Shown piece after piece: positions 9,951-23,200 of a stretch of 64,000 nt of DNA. The stretch covers positions 62,532,983 to 62,596,982 of the forward strand of contig OX377201.1 of NCBI GenBank assembly GCA_947396885.1. The letters are read 5' to 3'. The notes beneath the pieces are model-generated. The model searched no databases. It was given only the letters and a program-made list of their open reading frames with translations, and was not told where the DNA came from. The translations under genes were made by a program, and so were the position numbers. The DNA comes from Heligmosomoides polygyrus polygyrus (lineage: Eukaryota > Nematoda > Chromadorea > Rhabditida > Heligmosomidae). Position 1 is the first letter of the stretch. Every line of letters starts with the position of its first letter.

Positions 9951-12340
9951 TTAAGTAGGGCGCCTGGGAATTTCTGATAAAATTCTCCAAACGGTTCGAA
10001 ATAGTCTTGAAGGCCCTATCAATCGAGTGGGCGCGACAATCTGTAGAGCTAGCGTGCGAGGAGCTTTATCGGAAATTCCCAACCGTGCTAATCAAAAATT
10101 GCCCCAAGAATGTCCAGCTTGCATTTGGAGTGCGCCGTGAACAACGTATACAGAGTCGGACCTATCAATCAAGTGGGGCGACCGCTCGCAATTTGCTGTC
10201 GCGGGCGTGTTTTAAACGCAATAACTCTGTCAAGTACGAATCGTTTCGGCTGCAACTCGTGGATCTTGTATACACCAAAACGGTCTAGTAGGGCACTAAA
10301 GTAGAATGGTGTAGCTTACGACTGGGCAAGGCTGCAGCGGTGCGAAAATGCAGTCTAGCCTTGTGCGACGCATTTTTTTCCGAATTTGGTGGACCACCGC
10401 GGTAAGACGCGGCGAGTTAACGGCCTTCAAATGCGCACGCGAACAGAGCGCTTAAGGTACTTTACGATGACGTGCTCAGAACTCCTCAGCTGCCTAAACT
10501 ACCTTAGCCTCAGTTGCTAGTTTAAAGCGGCGGAAGATAGCGCTTAGAGTTTCTTACGCTCTTACTCGTCAAGATTTGAGCCTTCGACACTCGCAATGAT
10601 ACCGTTATGAAAGGCGCTATCGAATGGTATCAATTTCAACCGATTTTGGAAACATCGATTTTTTGACATTTTTGCATCGAGGACGAGGCCGCTCGACGCC
10701 GCGACAGGCGGACGGTGATGTAATCGGAAAGGGGCGCTCATGACGAATCCGACGTCCGTTTTTGAAAACTCCGCCGAGTTCAGCAGGTTTTAGATATTCT
10801 TCTGGATAACTGAGATTGGTGGGGTCAGAATCATCGATTTCGCTCAAACTTCGTATAGGGTCGGGGGGCTCATTCGGGATGTCGAACAATGATGCAGTCC
10901 ATTTGGGTGAATACTCCTGGGGGTGATCGGTGACCCTGACCCGACCACCCTCTAGCGAGAAGTAACCTACTGAAATCGGCGGAATTTTCACAAACGGATT
11001 CGTCATGACCGCCCAAAATAATATCTAGATGGTTTTGGACAAGGGAATTTGGCAAATTTCGAAAGCATAGATTTTCGATGACGTCATCGCCCGTCTGGCG
11101 CGGCCTCGCCCTCGATGAGAAACTGTCAAAAAACAGATTTTTCCGAAATCGGGCAAAATTGAAACCATTCGATAGCGCCTGTCATGCTGAACAGGACGGT
11201 GCCATTGCGAGTGTCGAAGACTCAAACCTTGGCGAGAAAGAGCGCAAGAAACTCTAACCGCTATCTTCCGCCGCTTTAAACTGGCAACTGAGGCTAAGGC
11301 AGTTTAGGCAGCTGAAGAGTTCTGAGCACGTCATCGTAATGTACCTTAAGCGCTCTGTTCGCCTGCGCATTTGAAGGCCGTTAACTCGCCGTGTTTTACC
11401 GCGGTGGTCCACCGAATTCGGAAAAAATGCGTCGCACAAGGCTAAACTGCATTTTCGCACCGCTGCAGCTTTGCCCTGTCGTAAGCTACACCATTCTACT
11501 TTAGTGCCTTAGTAGACCATTTTGGTGCATACAAGACCCACGAGTTGCAGCCGAAACGATTCGAACTTGACGAGTTATTTCGCCCAGAACACGTCCGCGA
11601 CAGCACTTTGCGAGCGGTCGCCCCACTCGATTGATAGGTCCGATTCTGTATACGTTGTTCACGGCGCACTCCAAATGCAAGTTAGACAGTTTTAGAACAA
11701 TTCCTGAGTAGGACGGCAGAAAGTTTCTGACAAAACTCCCCTAACGCTCGCTCTACAAACTGTCCCCCCTCGATTGAAAGGTTCGATTCTATATGCATTG
11801 TACACAGCGCCCACCAAAGTCTCGCCGGGACAGATTGGAGCTAATCCTGAGTGGGGCGGCCGAAAATTTATGATAAAGGTCTCATGACGGTTCGAAATAG
11901 TCTTGAGGACTTCGCATTTCCCATAAAAAGAAGATAGAAGCGCAATGGACATGGTTCGCCTACTCGATTGTGCACGGCGCACTCTAGGAGCATTCCTGGC
12001 ATGACAGCGCACTGGCAACGTACGACATGCTCTAGATACTTCGAAACGCATGTTCGCATGTGTGGAAGTAAGCTGCTATAATCGCAAAAGCCTGCTCCAG
12101 TCATTTTTTGGACCACCCACGGCGAAAGTGTGGGTGTTCTGTTAAAGTTGTATACACTTTTGTGCAGACCTCGAAGAGAGAAATCGAACGGTACCAACCT
12201 TTCGTTAAAAAAACTAAAATTAGAGGAATTGTGTGCATGAACTGTGCACGGCTTGCGACGGATTTTTCCGTCGTGAGTTTTGTCTGTGCGACGTGAGCGA
12301 TATTTATGAGGATGATCTAGATACGGTAAAACCATTGCGT
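9951..12340. repeat. FB-A foldback copy 3, large palindrome
   Basis: Left arm at about 9960-10650 and inverted right arm at about 11030-11740, with landmarks such as GGTGGACCACCGCGGTAA against TTACCGCGGTGGTCCACC. The centre has TCGATGACGTCATCG near 11076. Outer parts (11740-12340) match the outer left arm at 17470-17810 in inverse orientation. A block at about 10725-11040 resembles the 131-135-bp dispersed repeat and seems inserted in the core. Long open frames here are not conserved between copies. Confidence 0.65.
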
Positions 12341-13623
12341 CCAGATTTTGGGCGAAATCGGCCATCATTCGCGTGGGAATGAGGGCATACGACGAGGGAC
12401 CAGCTGCGATTAGAGAAATCGGCAAAAAATCGTTGTGAAAAAAGTTCATCGAGTATTCGCAATTTGTATACCAATGAGTAGAGCTCGTTCTGCTGAGCGT
12501 TTGTGGAGCGTTCCAAAGCGGCCTACATTGCTGACCTGCACGGCTTTTTCCGCCAACGACCAGGAGACATGTCCGGTACTGTACGCGCTTGAAAATCATG
12601 TGGAAGTCCTTTCATCTCTCTTTTTGTTTTTCGCGATCATCTGAGGCCGGATCCATGAATGACCAGGGTTATGTGATCAGAGGGTAGAAATTGAAGCATT
12701 ACCTGGAACTCACAAGTGCGTGCAAGTGGGCGGATGGTGGGGTAGAATTACATCATTCACCGAGCTATGCCATATCATGAATATCAGACTTGCCCTCTGT
12801 CAACTATCCCCTACTGCTAAACTTATACAGTACCTTTAACCGGTTACCTTACCATGAATCCGTCCTCTAGACATGATTTTACGCCCGGACACATGATCTG
12901 TCACTGATTCCATCATGGAACTAATGGAAAGAGCGTGTCATGAACATAGTGTGAGCGAGGGGGTTTATGACCGCCCTGTGTTCATTGCAACGCGTCCCTT
13001 TTGAAGCAGTTTCGCCCACCTTTCTCGGTCGGCGACTTGTATGGGTGCTCAACAATTAAATGCACCCTCCTTGACTCATTAGCCTTATAGCCTCAACACG
13101 CATTTCTATAACCACTCTGAGATGGCCTGGACTAGCGCCGAATTGGGAAAAAGACGGCTCCAAATTATAAAAGGGAAGAAATGTACTATGAAGGAGTCAT
13201 TAGCACTTCAGTCCATCAATCGAACAAACAAAGCGGCATACGCGATCAGGGCAAGACAATTTCCACCTGGGCGCACTTGAAAGTTCTCGTTTCACATCCT
13301 CATAATGTTACACACTTCAGGAACACTCACTTTCACATGAAACTCATGGTTGTAGGATGTTTTTCTAGTTCTTGTTCTCGGACTGCAACCACAAAATGTT
13401 GTACCAGCTCCATTTTCTGCTTTCTGACCGATTTTGTCCATTTTCCCAGAATCGTCGGAAAAAGGAACTTTAGCGCATCCCTGCTTCACCACGCTACCCT
13501 CCGCAAGTGCGTATTGGCCTCCTGCTATCGGAGGCGATTAGCTCCTTCCGAGGTGGGTCAGTGCTGGAAAGAATGAGAAAGAAGCTCGAAGATCGTTATC
13601 GTCTCCTGACTGAGGTCTACGCT
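12341..13623. other. No gene recognised
   Basis: Unique-looking sequence. A TATAAAAGGG box at about 13156 precedes a plus-strand frame (13181-13576) that I cannot assign. Nothing else is supported. Confidence 0.4.
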
Positions 13624-13727
13624 CTAAGGCCTATGTTATACTTCGGCGACGCTGTGTTACGCGGCCTCTACGCACTGCGTGGCAGCTCGCGTAACACAGC
13701 GTCGCCGAAGTATGACATAAGCCTAGG
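13624..13727. mobile_element. Hairpin element, type A
   Basis: Left end CTAAGGCCTATGTTATACTT, right end in inverse with small changes. The arms run through CGGCGACGCTGTGTTACGCG, leaving a loop of about 20 bases. Confidence 0.75.
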
Positions 13728-13728
13728 A

Positions 13729-13858
13729 CCCCGTTTATACTTTGTCGCGGGGCGACGCGACGCCACGCATAGTGGCCATATTGATTGAGCGACGTGATCG
13801 ATCAATTTGGCCTCATTGCGTGGCCATCGCGTCGCGCCGCGACGAAGTATAAACGGGG
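13729..13858. mobile_element. Hairpin element, type B
   Basis: Starts CCCCGTTTATACTTTGTCGC and ends with the inverse GCGACGAAGTATAAACGGGG. The inner parts GGCCATATTGAT and ATCAATTTGGCC pair. It lies next to the type A hairpin. Confidence 0.8.
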
Positions 13859-13859
13859 C

Positions 13860-14380
13860 CTAACGGTAGTTCAGGCCTGAGTGATACTCCTGCGGGAGCA
13901 TCCGCGGAAGGGCGGGAATCGCGCCGAGGTCCCTCACCTGGCGAATCGCCGCGCCCCGCCACGCCCGCCGTCCGCGGTGCACCCTTAAGGCCTCACAGAG
14001 TTCTGCGGGATGCTTAACCATAGGGCAGAGACGCAGAGCTCGCCGCCGGCGGCGTCCCTGAACTATCCTTAACCATAGCGGCGAGCGGCTTTGCCGCAGA
14101 ACTCTGTGGGGGCCTTTAGTCTGCGGATGGGCGGAAATCGCGCCGCGACCCCGCGCCGGGCCACTCGTCGCGGCCCGCCACACCCACCGTCCGCGGATCG
14201 CCGCCGACAGACGACGAGGGACGCCCGCGGGACGACAGCCTTCCGCAGGTGCACTGCACCGCGGAAGGCTGTCGTCCCATGGCATTCGGCGCGGGAAACG
14301 CGCTCCAATGCTAGGCTAGCCGTCCCGGGACGGCAAGGACCGTCCGCGGTGCACCTTTCGTCCGCGGAGTATAACATAGG
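13860..14380. repeat. GC-rich composite repeat block
   Basis: Two similar GC-rich stretches (about 13888-13984 and 14117-14203) in direct order surround an inverted-repeat unit at 13985-14118 with CAGAGTTCTGCGG against CCGCAGAACTCTG. A perfect stem GGGACGACAGCCTTCCGC lies at 14230-14278. The block ends with AGTATAACATAGGCCTTAG at 14368-14386, the inverse of the start at 13624. Confidence 0.55.
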
Positions 14381-14720
14381 CCTTAGGTCTCGTGCATACT
14401 TCCTGTCGATGGAATCGCGGCGATGAGTTTTGCAGAGCGACGCGAAAGAATTTTAATTTCTCAGTGCTCGTTGCATTGCTGATCGCTCTGCAAGGGAGGG
14501 TGACGGCGATCCGTCCAAGACCAACGCTAAACACCGCGCGCGGCGCGAAAAAGTATGCCATGGCCGCGATGGGCGCGGGAAGCCATCGCGCATGTCGACC
14601 GCCACTGTTGCGGCGGCCGAGGCGAAATTTTCTTTGACTAATCGACCGCGTGCAGCGGAATGGCCATGAGCTGAGGGCCACGATGGCATCGCAGCGTTGG
14701 AAGTATGCTTCCGGCCTTAG
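14381..14720. mobile_element. Inverted-repeat element (GCATACTTCC ends)
   Basis: Near the left end is GTGCATACTTCC, and near the right end is GGAAGTATGC followed by GGCCTTAG. No coding signal is supported inside. Confidence 0.4.
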
Positions 14721-14842
14721 TGTGCACCCGACGCGCAACACGATGTTATGGTAGGCTCCCATATCGATCGCGCTACGCGATGAATCGATACGGGAGCCTA
14801 CCATAACATCACGTCGCGCGTCGCGCGCACACTAAACGACCC
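14721..14842. mobile_element. Hairpin element, type C
   Basis: Outer arms GTGTGCACCCGACGCGC and GCGTCGCGCGCACAC. The inner stem at 14742-14810 runs GATGTTATGGTAGGCTCCC against its inverse. It is related to the hairpin at 50310-50428 by the TTAGTGTGC...GACGCG end. Confidence 0.7.
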
Positions 14843-16344
14843 CTAATACGCGTCGGTTATCGCTCACTGCTTGTACGACTCCCAGTGCCAATGCTATCGC
14901 TGTCACCGTTGCAGTGGATCTGCCGCAAAATGCGACCGTTCAAAGACTGGTCCCATCGGAGCAGCGCACTGCGTCCGAATTTGGAGTGGTGGTGGTCGGT
15001 GCTCCGAGCCCTACCACCAGTGTGTTCAGAGAATATTCCCTTGCATTGTGCATCGCATACCACATGTTCCCTAACGCTCCGCATTTCAGAAGATGTAAGG
15101 AGTCCGGCCTCAGAAGTATGATTGCCTCGTTGACGCTCAATCCAAAGTGAATTAACGAAGAGGAAGCTATTGAGCCCATCAATTATCTTGGTCAAATCGA
15201 TATCACTTTCAACGCAATAAAATTCATTATGTAGCAGCCGGTGTCTGTTCGCAACTGTGCCATCGGAATCTGAACTCGAATTCTATGTGACAATTCTACG
15301 GCTTCAAGGAACCGGTGAAATAAAAATGCGGTAATGTTCAAGCTAAATCACAAGCAAAGTCACACTAGTACTCAGGTCCGTGACGCAGCACGTTCAAGCG
15401 TCGACGGGGACCGCCTCCAGAGAAGGTTCGTGTCATGTTCAGCGACACGGAGCAGCTAGTCGACGTACAAATTCGGGAACTTGTGTGTCTCGGTCTCCTG
15501 CAGCCTGAAAGGAGAAGCTTCACGACATGATGAGGAAGCCGTTCGGCTTCGCGAATTCACGTGCTCGGAGTACGAGCAAAATCCCACTAATTTCCAGACC
15601 CACGATCATGCGATGGTAAGCTGTGAACAGAACTCAATGCGCAACGCAGTTTCGCACTTCTCTTCGTGACGCTTGGCGCAGTAGGCAGGAAACTTTCCCT
15701 CGCCTAGCACCATGGATCGATCGAAGGCTCATCTCGCGCCCAGTCCATGAAGCTTCGCCAGGGTTACTGCAGCTCTCTTGTCTACATGCGCGGTGGACTC
15801 TATGCGAAGAGTAAGCCAGTGACATGTCAGTCATCAACCAACACTGGTAAATCAAATAAATTCTTCTTCAAGCAACGGAACGCACTCGCTTTTTTGACTT
15901 CACTTGCGAAAGGCTGCGTGTCCTAGGTGCCAGTTCCATTGGGAGGCCAGCGTACCCATGTCACGAAGTTCTGGTGTCTACCGCAGGGCAGCTGGCGGAT
16001 GCGGACACGCAACCTTGGTTGAAAGCGGTTATGCCAACGAGGTTTGCCAGACTCGTTTTCGTTGAGCCTATGCTCTTCCAACTGATTCGCGTGAGCGTGA
16101 TATGCTGTGGCGTGATATCATATAGGATTGGAACGAGTGACACGTGCCGCACAGACGTTGCGGTGTTTCCTAAATGACGCCGTACATGCTCGCTTCTCTC
16201 ACTTGACTTCTCTCCCATAAATGGCGTGTTCCAATAGTGCGACGCTTCTAAAGATCGACTTTCGCACGAAATCAAAAGACGTAAACATAGACATAAACAA
16301 ATAGATTTCAAAAGTTCGTTTGCTCGGCACAGACTCAAGCTAAA
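14843..16344. other. No gene recognised
   Basis: Several short frames but no recognisable domain or clear repeat. It lies downstream of the dioxygenase gene. Confidence 0.4.
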
Positions 16345-16702
16345 TTATTCTTTCGCTTGATTATTCGAAAATTCAAGAACAGATTTTTCTCGTTCGGTCG
16401 ACTGTTCGAAAACGAAGCCAAAAGGTTCAGCTCTATGCAGTCAGTATTGCCTTGTATGAAGAGCTCAGTACCAAACAAGACATTTCTCTTGCTGCCATCG
16501 CAAAGAACACCGCGCAGGTAAGGAATGGGCACGTGCTTGGGCTGGGAAAAGAGGAACGGACAAAGAACCACATACCAATTGTCCTCGCTCCACTTGGTGT
16601 CCTTCGCCTCCATAATGTGCAAAGTGAACGCATGGCGGCTCATGGAGGAAGTGTTCGGCGCGCTTTTGTGAACAACCAGGCCGTGTATGATAATCAAAGA
16701 AC
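16335..16702 (-). CDS. PHYHD1: PHYHD1-like, last exon
   Basis: Acceptor GCGTTCAG ends at 16703. The exon opens in phase with GSLIIIHG and carries VVHKS, RHAFTLH and KWSEDNW. A GTATGT...TTTTCCCAG pair after EDNW would remove 34 bases and shift frame, so the true 3' structure is open. Read without splicing, the frame ends at TGA 16335-16337, and its last 30 or so codons lie in the repeat at 16345-16437. Confidence 0.75.
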
Positions 16703-16889
16703 CTGAACGCAGAGCAATCACAAAGCATTCTTCGTGGAAACCTGGACGAGTTCAATGTACTCTGCTCACTGCTCACTTACTAGGAAGAGTGAGCATAGGG
16801 CATAAATTACAAGCACCGCTAAAAAGATTTTCTCGGTCAAACGCAAGGAACCAGAGAGAGAGAGCGAGAGAGAGAGCGAGAGAGAGAGC

Positions 16890-16920
<31 letters not shown>

Positions 16921-17166
16921 CGAGAGAGAGAGAGAGCGAGAGAGAGAGAGCGAGAGAGAGAGCGAGAGAGAGAGAGCGAGAGAGAGAGCGAGAGAGAGAG
17001 AGAGAGCGAGAGAGAGCGCGAGAGAGAGAGCGAGAGAGAGAGAGAGAGCGAGAGAGAGAGCGAGAGAGAGAGCGAGAGAAAGAGCGAGAGCGAGAGAGAG
17101 AGAGAGCGAGAGAGAGAGAGAGAGAGAGCGAGAGAAAGAGCGAGAGCGAGAGAGAGAGAGCGAGAG

Positions 17167-17207
<41 letters not shown>

Positions 17208-20200
17208 TAAGCACGCACTCAACTCATTAATGCAGGCCAAAAGTGCACAGCAAGTACGATGGGCGTTAAATAACGAGGAGTCTTACTTCACTTGGTGTCG
17301 CCACAATACAGTTATGGCCGTATCTTTTGATCAAATCCCGAAAAGCCGCGTTTTCCCGGCTTTTGGGTCTTTTTGATATAACTCGCCTAAAATTCATTAA
17401 TTTCAAAAACAAACGATACATTTGAGCTCAGGAGCTCGAGCTCTATCGTACGGTATACATTGTTTATATGATGCTATGGAAATGGCCGAAATTGAAAACT
17501 TGCGCTCCATTGCGAAGGGCGGTCGCGGACGAGTTGTCGGTCGCAAGCCGTCGAAAACCGCTGCTTGCTCACAATTCCTCTAGTTTGAGGTTTCTTAGGA
17601 AGCGGTGGGTATCGTTCGATTCGTCTCTTCGAGATCTACACAAGCATTTGCACAACTTCGCAAGACCACCGCGTTTTCACAGTGGGTGGTCAAAAATGAC
17701 TTTTGCGGTTGGAGAAGCTTATTTTCCGGACTTGCATGTTCTCGGAGTATATCAAACACTGCGTAAAGTATTCCGTCATGCCAGGAATCTGCTGAGAGTG
17801 CGCCGTGCACTATGCATAGAGGATCAACCTATCAATCGAGGGGGGACAGCTTGTAGTGTGAGCGTTTAGGGCGTTTTATGAGAAATTCTCAGCCGCCCTA
17901 CCCTCTAAGGCTGTCCAGCTAGCCTTTAGAGTGCGCTGTGCACTATGCATATAGGATGGAACCTATCAATCGAGAGGGGGGGACAGCTTGTAGAGTGAGC
18001 GTTTGGTGAGTTTTATCACGAATTTGCGGCCGGCCTACTCAGGAATTGCTGTACTCTGTTCCGGCGAGACTAGGATTGCGCCGTGAACAATGTATATAGG
18101 ATTGGACCTATCAATCGAGTAGACGCAACAGGGTGTAGAGTGGGCGATTGGGGAGTTTATGGAAAATTCTCGGCCGCCCTAGTTAGGAATTGCTCTAGCA
18201 CAGTCCAGCTAGCCTTTGGAGTGCGTCGTGAGCAGTGTATATAGAATCGAAGCTATCAATCGAGTGGGCACAACTGCTCGCAAATTGCACGCGCGGGCAT
18301 GTTCGGAGCGCAATAACTATGTAGAGATTGAATCGTTCCGGCTGCGGCTCGTGGGTTTCGTAGGCAACAGCGAGCATTAGTAGTCCGCAGAGGTACAGCA
18401 TTGTAGCTTCTAAAACGGCGAAATTATAGCGGTGTGAAAATGCATGCGAGGCTTGTGTGGCCTAATTTTTTCCCGATTTCAGTCGATCACTGCGGGAAGA
18501 CGCGATGAGCCAACAGCCCACAAGCACGTAGTAGAGCAGAATACTGAAGGCACTTTGCGATGGGATGCTCAAAACTCCCCTGCTGCCTAAGCTGCTTCGG
18601 CCCCATCTGACATTTTAGAGCGGTGGAGGGCAGCGGTGACGTTTCCAGCGCTCCTTCTCGTCCACATTTGAGTTTTCAGCACTCGCAGTGGAAACGTTCT
18701 GTTCAACTCGAAAAGCTCTATCGAACGGTACCAATCTCGTCCAATTCTGAGAACATCGATTTTTTGGCAATTTCGCAGCGAAGACGAGGGCACTCCAGGC
18801 CGCGGCAGCGGGGCGATGACATCATCGAAAATTGAATTTGCCGAACGGGCCCAATTTTGGTACCATTCGATAGAGCTTTTCATGCTGAATTGAACGGCTC
18901 GGCTAAGAGTAGCGAAAACCGTAATCTGGACCAGTAAGAGCGGGGAGGACGTCGACCGTTATTGTTTTAAAATTGACACGCGGGTGTGTTCTGAGCGCGA
19001 TAACTCTGTAAATTGTGAACCATTCCAGTAGCAGCTTGTGGGTTCTGTAGGCAGCAATGTTCTAGTAGTTTGCTAAAACACAGTTATGTTGGACAAGTTA
19101 CAATGCTGCGAAAATGCAGGTTAGCCTTGTGTGACACGATGTTTTCCAATTTCAGTCGACCCCTGCGGGAAGATGCGGAGGGCTAACGGCCTAGAAATGC
19201 GCATGCTAGCAGAACACTAAAGGTTCTTTCAGGTGACATGCTGACAACTCTCTAGCTTATTAAATTGCCTTAGTCCCAGCTGCCATTTTTTTCCTGCGCT
19301 CTTACTCGCCCAGATCACAGTTTTCCTGAAATTCAATAACACCGTTCAATTCACTATGAAAAGCTCTATCGAATGGTACCAAACTTGGGCCGGTTCGGAA
19401 AAATCACTTTTCGATGACGTCATCATCCCTCTGCCGCGGCCTTAGCCCTAGTTTATACTTGCGTCGCCACGCGCCGCGCAGCTCCGCAAGTATAAACTAG
19501 GGCTTAAGCGGCCTCGTCCTCGATGCGAAACCGTCAAAAAATCGTTGTTTGCAAAATCAGTCGAAATTGATACCATTTGATAGCACTTTTCATGCTGAGC
19601 AGAACGGTACCATTGCTAGTGTCGAACATTCAAATCTTGGCGAGTAAGAGCGAAAGAAACTCTAACCGCTGCCTTCCACCGCTCTAAAATGTCAGATGGG
19701 GCCGAAGCAGCTTAGGCAGCAGGGGAGTTGTGAGCATGCCGTCGTAAAGTGCCTTCAGTATTCTGCTCGCCTGCGCACTTGTGGGCTCATCGCGTCTTCC
19801 CGCAGTGATCGATTGAATTCGGAAAAAAATTAGGCCACACAAGCCTCACATGCATTTTCACACCGCTATAATTTCGCCTTTTTAGAAGCTAAAATGCTGT
19901 ACCTCTGCGGACTACTAATGCTCGCTGTTGCCTACGAAACCCACGAGCCGCAGCCGGAACGATTCAATCTCTACAGAGTTATTGCGTTCCGAACACGCCG
20001 GCGCGTGCAATTTGCGAGCAGTTGTGCCCATTCGATTGATAGCTTCGATTCTATATACACTGCTCACGACGCACTCCAAAGGCTAGCTGGACTGTGTTAG
20101 AGCAATTCCTAACTAGGGCGGCTGAGAATCTCTCATAAAACTCCCCAATCGCCCACTCTACACCCTGTTGCGTCCACTCGATTGATAGGTCCGATCCTGT

Positions 20201-23200
20201 ATACATTGTTCACGGCGCACTACTAGATCTCGTCGAAACAGAGTACAGCAATTCCTGAGTAGGCCGGCTGCAAATTTGTGATAAAACTTCCCAAACGCTC
20301 ACTCTACAAGCTGTCCCCATTCTCGATTGATATGTTTGATCCTATATACCTTGTTCACGGCGCACTCCAAAGGCTAGCTGGAGAGTCTTAGAGCAACACC
20401 TGAGTAGAGCGGCTAGGAATTTCTGATAAAACTCCCTAAACGCGCACTCTACAAGCTGTCGCGCCCCTCGATTGATAGGTCCGATCCTGTATGCATTGTG
20501 CACGGCGCACCTCGTGGGATTCCTGGCATGTCAGAGCACTTCACGCCATGCTTGAGATACTAAAACTGAATGAGTTATGATCATGCAAAGGTTTTCGACG
20601 ACTTGCTAGCGACAACTCGTCCGCAGCCGCCCTTCACAATGGAGCACGATTTGGAACGAAAAACTAACCTTTGAAAAAATCGGTTGAGCTTTGAAATTTT
20701 TGGCAATTTTTTAACGCTGTCTGATAGAGTTTGAACTGCTGAACTCAATAATGTGCTTGCTTCCGCAATTGGTTAACTTTGAAGGAAGTTATTTCGAATG
20801 GCCGAAAAAGCTGGGAAAATGCGGCTTTTTCGGCATTTTTGAAAAGGCACGGCCACAACTGTAGGTATACCAGCGTTTTACCGCTGGGAGAGCTGGGAGA
20901 ACGTTCTCCGTTCCTTCCCGTTTTTGCTGGAAAGGAGTGATGTGGGGGGGGGGGGTGAAGCACCTTCTACCAGGCCAGCAGATGACGTCGGTTGGAGACT
21001 GAACAACCCGAATGATGTTTTTGGAAGGATTCTACACCAACGCGCGTCCCTCCCTTCAGATTGTGTCACCACTGCTTTGTCACTCAAACCGCTACACACA
21101 CCTATAGAAGCAAGATGGAGTGGACCTATGGTTTCAAACCCAGATCTCTAACTTGTAGCTGACACCTTTTCTTATGGGAACGTTCACGAATCTGTCCTGA
21201 TCATATGAGGGTCGGTCGCCGACGAACTTCAGCAGTGGACTTCCATCGCTCTTGTGAGTGCGTACGAAACGGTAGTTTACCGAGGACCCTGAAATGTTTC
21301 AGTTGGATCACTATTCCATCGCTACGATAGAGACGAATTGCATGCGCACACTCATCAGGGAACACCTTCAACTACTCACGGAACTCGAGTTGGGACCTAC
21401 ATAGGCAGCTGGATGGAACGCTTTGCAAAAATGTGGATTAAATCCTCACAAAACGAGTGAACTGAAGGAGTCTACCCTGTCGAGTGCTAGCCGGCTGCGT
21501 GAACACATATTGAGCTGTCTATCAGCGCTGTTTATCAGTACCCTCGTCAAGTAGGGGGTTCTTGCTTCATGAGGGATAAGCACGGATTCGATTCCCACCG
21601 GAGTGTCGCTTTTGCATGCTGCGGTTCATTTTCGATAAGACCATTTTTAAGATCTAATTCACTAAACAAATGGCAACAACTATCATACGGTTTGCTGAGG
21701 TGTTTGCAGACGAAACAGCGCTGAAGGCAAACAACTTTCATCCCATCAGAAGGCAACTTAGAACAGATTCCGTCTTCGTGATCAGCACCACAAAGGACGC
21801 CTCCAAAGTTGGGAGGAATCGGTGCTCTTCGTCCCACCACCCTCACTTATTCATAACTACGGAGAATCTATCTCTACGGCTTTCTAGACTTTGGCAAGCA
21901 CGAAAGGCAGCATGTGGCTTTTAAAGGACAGAAGGGTGCTGCAGGCAACAAATCTCATTCTCAGCTTGGATGAGGTCCAAAGTGTGCCCACAACAAACAC
22001 CGATGAAAAAAGAGGCGAAGCAAAGGCGCCATCTTGATGGTATCGCACACATTCTGTTACGCCCTGCAGCCGATGATGAAGCAGCCCGAACTAACTAGAT
22101 CGAGGAAATACTCCTGAAGGGTAACAAACTCGCCTTGGTGATTCTTAGCAAGCCTACCTGCACTTTCGGTACTTCAAAAGCTTGAACAGTTCGGGCATAA
22201 AACACTTGGTGCCTTTATCGTACTTCCTCTCTCCCGAGCTCTAGAGCTCATTATCGGTAGATTGAGTTCGTATATTAACAAGCGATCGTTCGTTCAGGAC
22301 CACTGGTTTCACTTAACTTTGCCTACCGGAGGCATTTATGGTGCCGACCACAATTCTGACAACCGCATCTACTTTTTGGTCGACTATACATAGTAGGATA
22401 GGCACAGGTGACGAGGGCACGACCACTTGTTATAGCCAAAATTTGGAAAATGGGGGTTATTTTGGAAGCTGATACCCATTTGATTAATCTTGGATATTTT
22501 TCATGGTGCGATTTTATTCTTGGCAATGAAGCCAACCAACAATCAACCAAACGTTAACAGGCCAGAGCTTTTCAGGAGACCCGGTTCGCATTTTAACGCA
22601 CACAGTTGAATCAGCAGCCCAGGCCCCTTCCAACTACCTCGGTTCCAACTGCACTTCCACCGGAAGTCGAAACTCTTCCCTTGTAAGAGACTTTGCAACT
22701 ACTTTTGTGACTTCCGGGAATAAACGCAAGGCAGCCGTTCTCCTCGTTGGCGTCGTCGACCGCTATCCAGATGCCGATGAGGTGGTCGATCGGTTCCACG
22801 TACAGGAAAGTCGAATCGATGTGGTCCGTCACCGCACCGCCAATCTTCGGCTGCTGAAGCGAAATTTGCTGAATGTACCGCTCAAATAGAATCCAGCTAT
22901 GTCAAGACAACTACTCTCTCAGAGTTTGAACAGTTCTGGTTTGAGCTCGAGGCATAGAGAAGCCGCTGGCACGGTTTTGGTTTCGACACTGAAGCGGGAC
23001 TTATCTGCCCTGCTTCAGTGTCGAAACCGAAGCCGTCTGTTTGAGGGAACGACGATGAACTCCTTGTTGAAGATAGGGGCTTGCCTCCAAAGGTATTGGC
23101 TGCTCTCCACATATTGCCATTCGAGGTCAGGTGCCTCTCTAAAGATCGTAAAAATGGACTGCCTACTAGTCAGGTGATGGACGAGCTACTCCACTAGGGG

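Noticed and set aside
11868..12599. A 243-codon minus-strand frame
   Set aside because: It lies across FB-A arm sequence and is not kept open in the matching copy at 17470-17810.
13181..13576. A gene behind the TATAAAAGGG box at 13156
   Set aside because: No domain, no clear splice sites, and the opposite strand is also partly open.
16687..17376. Long Arg/Glu-rich and Ser/Leu-rich open frames on both strands
   Set aside because: They are translations of the GA microsatellite, which lacks stops in several frames.
22100..22300. Missing PHYHD1-like exon on the minus strand near 22200
   Set aside because: An open stretch with KYDKGTKCFMPELFK looked tempting, but it has no clear acceptor, does not end in the needed phase and lacks convincing similarity.
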